From: Deltaproteobacteria bacterium
GTDB lineage: Bacteria > Desulfobacterota > Binatia > UBA12015
Length of the DNA: 46,789 bases
Reading direction: 5' to 3'
Assembly (NCBI GenBank): GCA_029262355.1
Contig: JAJCZO010000333.1
Coordinates: forward strand, 1 to 46,789
Notes under the pieces: generated by a model
Database searches by the model: none
Told to the model about the DNA's origin: nothing
Seen by the model: only the letters and a program-made list of their open reading frames with translations
Shown: positions 43,337 through 46,789 of the stretch, piece after piece
Layout of the letters: each line of letters opens with the position of its first letter
Numbering within the stretch: position 1 is the first letter of the stretch
Made by a program: the position numbers and the translations under genes

Positions 43337-44209
43337 CTAGGACCCTGTGCCGGCGCTCTCGTGCTTCTGTGCCCGCCGCTCGCTCTCGGCGTTCATGCGC
43401 TTGTAAAGATACGTCTGAAGTCGTCCCATCGCGCCCTCCGAGAGACGGTCGATCCAACGGAGGATGGTCCACATGAACGGGAGGACGATGATCTCACGGT
43501 TCTGTGCGACCTGATCGAGGGCCTTACGCGCGAACTCGCTGACGTCCATCGCGCGCTTTGTGTCGGTGGCGTCGAGCTCGAATACGCCCGCGGGTCCGCG
43601 GACGCGGCCAAACTCGCCGCCCTTGTCCAGGATGCGCGTGTTGATCACGCCGGGGCAAAAGGCACTCGCCCGAACGCCGTGCTGCGCTGCTTCGATGCGA
43701 AGGCTGCGGGTGAGTCCGACCACGGCGTGTTTGGTCGTGCCGTATGCGGCCAGGCCAGGCGTCGCGCACTGCCCGGCCATCGATGCGGTGTTGACGATGT
43801 GCCCGAAGCCCTGCTCGATCATTCGCGGATAGGCCGCGTGGCAACCGTACACGACACCGAGAACGTTCACGTCGATGATGTAGCGCCAGTCGTCGAGGGT
43901 GTGTTCCTCGAATGCTCCGCCGACTCCGATGCCGGCGTTGTTGAAGAGGTAGTCGATGCGGCCGTGATCTCGCATGACCCTTGCGACGGCCGCTTCGAAG
44001 GCCTCGGCGTCGCGCACGTCGAGTTGGACCGATTCGGCCGTTCCGCCGGTTGCCCCGATCTCGGAGGCCACCCGGGCCGCTTCGTCCGGACTGCGATCGG
44101 CCAGCATGACCCGCGCGCCGCGGCCAGCGAGTTCCCGGCCCAGCGCCTCTCCGATTCCCGAGGCTCCTCCGGTGATGAGGCAGACGGCGTCTTTGTAGGT
44201 TCGAAGCAT
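43337..44209 (-). CDS. SDR-family oxidoreductase
   Basis: A 290-residue classical short-chain dehydrogenase. TGGASGIG lies at about residues 13-20, NNAGIG near 90, the catalytic Ser in VNTASMAG near 140, and the YxxxK pair in AAYGTTKHA near 154-158. The C-terminal 40 residues are longer than in FabG-type proteins and contain a hydrophobic stretch (IIVLPFMWTILRWIDRL), so it may associate with the membrane, as in acyl/retinol-type SDRs. The substrate is unknown. A perfect palindrome lies 27 bases upstream of its ATG. Confidence 0.85.
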   Translation of the reverse strand: MLRTYKDAVCLITGGASGIGEALGRELAGRGARVMLADRSPDEAARVASEIGATGGTAESVQLDVRDAEAFEAAVARVMRDHGRIDYLFNNAGIGVGGAFEEHTLDDWRYIIDVNVLGVVYGCHAAYPRMIEQGFGHIVNTASMAGQCATPGLAAYGTTKHAVVGLTRSLRIEAAQHGVRASAFCPGVINTRILDKGGEFGRVRGPAGVFELDATDTKRAMDVSEFARKALDQVAQNREIIVLPFMWTILRWIDRLSEGAMGRLQTYLYKRMNAESERRAQKHESAGTGS

Positions 44210-44235
44210 ACGGGGTCCCTGTCGGAGAACGGGTG

Positions 44236-44245
44236 CTTGATCAAG
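44236..44245. promoter_or_regulatory. CTTGATCAAG palindrome upstream of the SDR gene
   Basis: A perfect 10-base palindrome between the divergent SDR and secreted-protein genes, with a related TTGATCGATC about 20 bases away. It could be an operator half for a local regulator; none is encoded next to it. Confidence 0.25.
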
Positions 44246-44342
44246 TCCCCGTGGCATTGATCGATCCGAACGGTCTCTTGAGCGGCGCAGGGGGCGGTCG
44301 CGCCAGGCGCGCGCCCGTGCCAGAAATGGAGGGATGAGACGG

Positions 44343-44876
44343 ATGTCAGCCGTGGCCCTGATGCTGGCCGTAGCGCTGCTCCGCCCCGTGTCGGCTCCCT
44401 CCGCGGAGCCCGCACCGGCGGGTGAGCACGCTGCGTGGATTGGAAGTTGGACCCTCGACAAAGAGAAGTCCGATCCCCCTGGTAGGATGCTCGAGGCGAT
44501 GGAAGTGCCTTGGTACGTGAAGTCTCTGGCTAAGGCGTTCACACCTGTCTTGCAGATCTCTCTCGACGGATCGGGATTGAAGATGGCGATGAAGACGCCG
44601 CTCGGTGGGCGCACCCAGGATCTTCGTGCGGACGACGTGGGGTACCCCGGCTCCGACCAGCTCGACCGGAAGTTCGAAGAGAAGAGCCAGTGGGCGGCGG
44701 GTGGGAGCCTGGTCGTCGATCGCACCACCGATCTGCCAAGCGGGAAGAAGGCTTCCGTGCGGTCGAACTGGCAGCTCGGAGACGATGCGCTCACCAACGA
44801 GATGAAGGTGAAGATCGGCGACGCGTCTCCCTTCGACGTGCGGCGCGTCTTCGTGCGTGAGTCGGAGGAGGACTAG
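44343..44876 (+). CDS. Small secreted lipocalin-like protein
   Basis: A 177-residue exported protein with a signal peptide (hydrophobic first 15 residues, cleavage near SAPSA|EPA). The mature part opens with AAWIGSWTLDKEKSD, the G-x-W pattern that begins lipocalin or fatty-acid-binding beta-barrels, and continues as alternating strands; no closer assignment is possible. GGAGGG ends 9 bases before the ATG at 44343, so this start is preferred over the ATG at 44334. It is divergent from the SDR gene. Confidence 0.6.
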   Translation: MSAVALMLAVALLRPVSAPSAEPAPAGEHAAWIGSWTLDKEKSDPPGRMLEAMEVPWYVKSLAKAFTPVLQISLDGSGLKMAMKTPLGGRTQDLRADDVGYPGSDQLDRKFEEKSQWAAGGSLVVDRTTDLPSGKKASVRSNWQLGDDALTNEMKVKIGDASPFDVRRVFVRESEED

Positions 44877-44893
44877 AGAGTCTTCCCTTGTGT

Positions 44894-44931
44894 CGAGCGC
44901 TTCCGCTCGTGTGCAGCAGGCCTGCGGCCTG
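44894..44931 (+). terminator. Two consecutive G+C hairpins between genes
   Basis: CGAGCG/CGCTCG arms with a CTTC loop (44894-44909) are followed by CAGGCC/GGCCTG arms with a TGC loop (44917-44931). They lie 17 bases after the stop of the lipocalin-like gene and end just before the start of the GT2 gene. There is no T-run, so they may attenuate transcription or stabilise the mRNA rather than fully terminate it. Confidence 0.4.
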
Positions 44932-44945
44932 ATAGGAACATGGTG

Positions 44946-45887
44946 ATGAGCGCGACGACGGACACATGGGGGCCGGGGGAATCGCGAGTGTGCGCCGTCG
45001 TCGTCAACTACAACGGGGCGTCCGTGACGCGGGTGTGTGTGGATTCGCTTCGAAGCGGTCGGGGCCCGCGGGTTCACGTGGTGATCGCGGACAATGCGTC
45101 GGATGCGTCAGACATAGGAGAGCTCGAGAAGCTGTACGGTGATGCGGACGACGTCGAGATCGTCCACCTTTCCGAGAATCGGCACTTCGCGGCCGGGGTG
45201 AACGTGGGCGCGGAGCGCGCACTGGAGCGCGATGCGACGCACATCTTCATCCTGAACAACGACACCGTGATCGAGCCCGACTGCGTCGGGAAGCTCGTGA
45301 AGGCGACCGAGGATTTTCCGGAAGCGGGGATCGTTGGTCCCGCACTGTTGGATCTCGGTGACCGTCACCCTCTCTCTCTGGGCGAGCGTTATTCGGCTTG
45401 GTCCTTGGCGGTTCCGCGCACCCTCCTGAAGGTGCGATCTGCCGGTGACGGTCGACCGTATCGGGTGGGCGGGATCATGGGCTCCGCGATCTTCGTCACG
45501 CGGGAGTGCTTCGAGAGAGTCGGGCCCTACGACGAGAGCGTCCTCGTCTACTACGAAGAGGTCGACTTCTGCCTTCGCGCTCGGGCGCTGGGTTTTCATC
45601 CGCTCCTCGAGCCCAACGCCGTAGTTCTGCATGATGGAATGCGCGGCTTCACGGCGGGCATCACGCCGTATGCGGCGTATCTCAAGTGTCGGAACCAGCT
45701 CTGGCTGATGCGAAAGCACGCGAGCGCAGTCGCCTGGCTCGCGTTCGCTCCGGTCTACGCGGGGCTCGTGACCTGTAGTGCTGCCATTTATGCGTCGCGC
45801 GGAAAGTGGGACGTGGTGCGTGCGATGGGTCGAGGCACGCGCGACGGTATTCGCGGCGGCGCTGCCGACGCCACGCCGAGTTGGTGA
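44946..45887 (+). CDS. Glycosyltransferase family 2 (rhamnosyltransferase-like)
   Basis: A 313-residue GT-A enzyme. VCAVVVNYNGA starts the nucleotide-sugar domain, HIFILNNDTVI gives the metal-binding acidic motif, GGIMGSAIFVTRECFERVG and YYEEVDFCLRARALG give the acceptor and catalytic-base regions typical of rhamnosyl/galactofuranosyl transferases. C-terminal hydrophobic stretches suggest membrane association. It would add sugar to a surface polysaccharide or glycolipid. The ATG at 44946 has AGGA 8 bases upstream; the ATG at 44940 is too close to it. Confidence 0.87.
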   Translation: MSATTDTWGPGESRVCAVVVNYNGASVTRVCVDSLRSGRGPRVHVVIADNASDASDIGELEKLYGDADDVEIVHLSENRHFAAGVNVGAERALERDATHIFILNNDTVIEPDCVGKLVKATEDFPEAGIVGPALLDLGDRHPLSLGERYSAWSLAVPRTLLKVRSAGDGRPYRVGGIMGSAIFVTRECFERVGPYDESVLVYYEEVDFCLRARALGFHPLLEPNAVVLHDGMRGFTAGITPYAAYLKCRNQLWLMRKHASAVAWLAFAPVYAGLVTCSAAIYASRGKWDVVRAMGRGTRDGIRGGAADATPSW

Positions 45888-45890
45888 GGG

Positions 45891-46789
45891 CTAGCGGAAC
45901 TTCGACATGACTTCGGATGCGAAGAGCTCCAGCGTTTCGATGCTCGGCGTGCGGCCAAAGCTGAGCATGAGCGACGTCGCGCCCATGTCGATCGTCTTCT
46001 GGACGCGCTCGATGCACTGATCCGGGCGACCGGCGATGATGAGATCGCCGCCACCGGACAGAAACGGTAGCTCCGAGCACACACGCTCGGTCGCGACCCG
46101 TGCTTCGGTCTCCGTTTCGCCGATCGCGGCGAGCAGCTGTTGTGAGATCTCGATCTCAGCGGGGTCGCGTTTGAGCTTCTCGCAGTGTCCGTGCAGCACT
46201 TCGATCTTGTGCGGTAGCATGCTGTGCGCCCAGCCCATGTTGTTCCAGATGTCCGCGTGCTCGGCGACGATTCGCAGGAGGACCTTCTCGCCGGAGCCGC
46301 CGACGAGGATTGGCGGATGCGGCTCTTGGATGGGACGCGGACGGCAGTACGCGTCTTCGATGTGGAACTGCTCGCCGAAGTAGCTCACGGGTTCTTCCGT
46401 CCAGAGCTTCTTGATGAGCGCCAGTGCTTCGTCGAGCTGGTGCAGGCGCGTTCCGATGGAGGGGAACGATAGTCCGTAGCTCTTGAACTCCTCTTCGTTC
46501 CACCCCGCTCCGAGCCCCAGAGTGAAGCGGCCGCGGGATGCGTGATCGAGGGTGGCCGCCATCTTGGCTAGCAGTGGTGGGTGGCGGAAGCCGACACACA
46601 GAACCTGGTGCCCGAGTCGGATCTGCTCCGTGGCGGACGCGAGCGCCGCGAGTGCGGTCCAGCCCTCGAAGATCGGAACGGAGGCATCGGGCACACCCAC
46701 GAAGTGGTCGATGCCCCACAGGGAGTCGAAGCCCAACCGTTCGGCGCTCTTCGCGAACTCGAGGACGTCGTCCCAGGAGCTGCGCACCT
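45891..46789 (-). CDS. LLM-class (F420-dependent-like) oxidoreductase, N-terminus cut by window edge
   Basis: The last 298 codons of a luciferase-like monooxygenase-fold protein; the start lies beyond the right edge. WGIDHFVG, IRLGHQVLCVGFRHPP and TLGLGAGWNEEEFKSYG are standard family landmarks, and ILVGGSGEKVLLRIVAEHAD contacts the cofactor phosphate. The family uses reduced F420 or FMN; the pattern here looks like the F420-type subgroup. The substrate is unknown. It converges on the GT2 gene with 3 bases between stops. Confidence 0.85.
   Translation of the reverse strand, partial: VRSSWDDVLEFAKSAERLGFDSLWGIDHFVGVPDASVPIFEGWTALAALASATEQIRLGHQVLCVGFRHPPLLAKMAATLDHASRGRFTLGLGAGWNEEEFKSYGLSFPSIGTRLHQLDEALALIKKLWTEEPVSYFGEQFHIEDAYCRPRPIQEPHPPILVGGSGEKVLLRIVAEHADIWNNMGWAHSMLPHKIEVLHGHCEKLKRDPAEIEISQQLLAAIGETETEARVATERVCSELPFLSGGGDLIIAGRPDQCIERVQKTIDMGATSLMLSFGRTPSIETLELFASEVMSKFR

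Overview
The window is G+C-rich (about two thirds by eye), densely packed DNA from a Gram-negative bacterium. Evidence for the outer membrane is an apolipoprotein N-acyltransferase, several lipobox lipoproteins, an AsmA-type protein and a heptosyltransferase-like enzyme. Quinoproteins with cytochrome c modules, a P450, FAD and F420-type oxidoreductases, a eukaryotic-type Ser/Thr kinase fused to an ATPase, and secreted proteins with Pro-Thr stalks or Cys pairs of the C-x5-DC type suggest an aerobic deltaproteobacterium-like lineage (Myxococcota, Desulfobacterota or Binatota-like). This is an inference from gene style. There is no rRNA or tRNA gene to fix it.

Layout. 1-4.1 kb: a lipid-kinase-like gene cut by the left edge, an HMG-CoA synthase-like enzyme, an MFS symporter and a steroid-dehydrogenase-like SDR. 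4.1-8.0 kb: a tight three-gene minus-strand unit (small membrane protein, DUF3604 protein, polytopic membrane protein ending in a cyanovirin-like lectin repeat). 8.1-13.4 kb: gluQ and a 1425-residue kinase/ATPase/TPR regulator. 13.4-19.5 kb: a methyltransferase, a PQQ-propeller lipoprotein, the collapsed remains of a two-component pair, an FAD monooxygenase, a HAD lipoprotein phosphatase and a frameshifted arylsulfatase tail. 19.5-27.0 kb: two secreted Cys-containing proteins, lnt, a sigma-54 response regulator and its likely sensor kinase. 27.1-33.6 kb: a Pro-Thr stalk protein, a second quinoprotein and an AsmA-family protein. 33.7-39.2 kb: P450, glyA with a divergent LysR regulator, an acyltransferase and queE. 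39.4-46.8 kb: an SRPBCC protein, three glycosyltransferases, two oxidoreductases (the second cut by the right edge) and a small secreted protein.

How the genes fit together. Most of the window is an envelope and redox landscape. lnt lies inside what looks like a sensor/regulator operon and overlaps both of its neighbours. Two quinoproteins are each coupled to a neighbour, one to a methyltransferase and one to an AsmA protein. gluQ and queE belong to the same tRNA queuosine pathway although about 30 kb apart. The two least ordinary places are the DUF3604 / CVNH membrane operon and the scar at 15999-16415, where the 3' ends of a LuxR-type regulator and a hybrid histidine kinase are joined head to head next to a quinoprotein gene. 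No CRISPR array, insertion sequence, prophage or replication origin was recognised.
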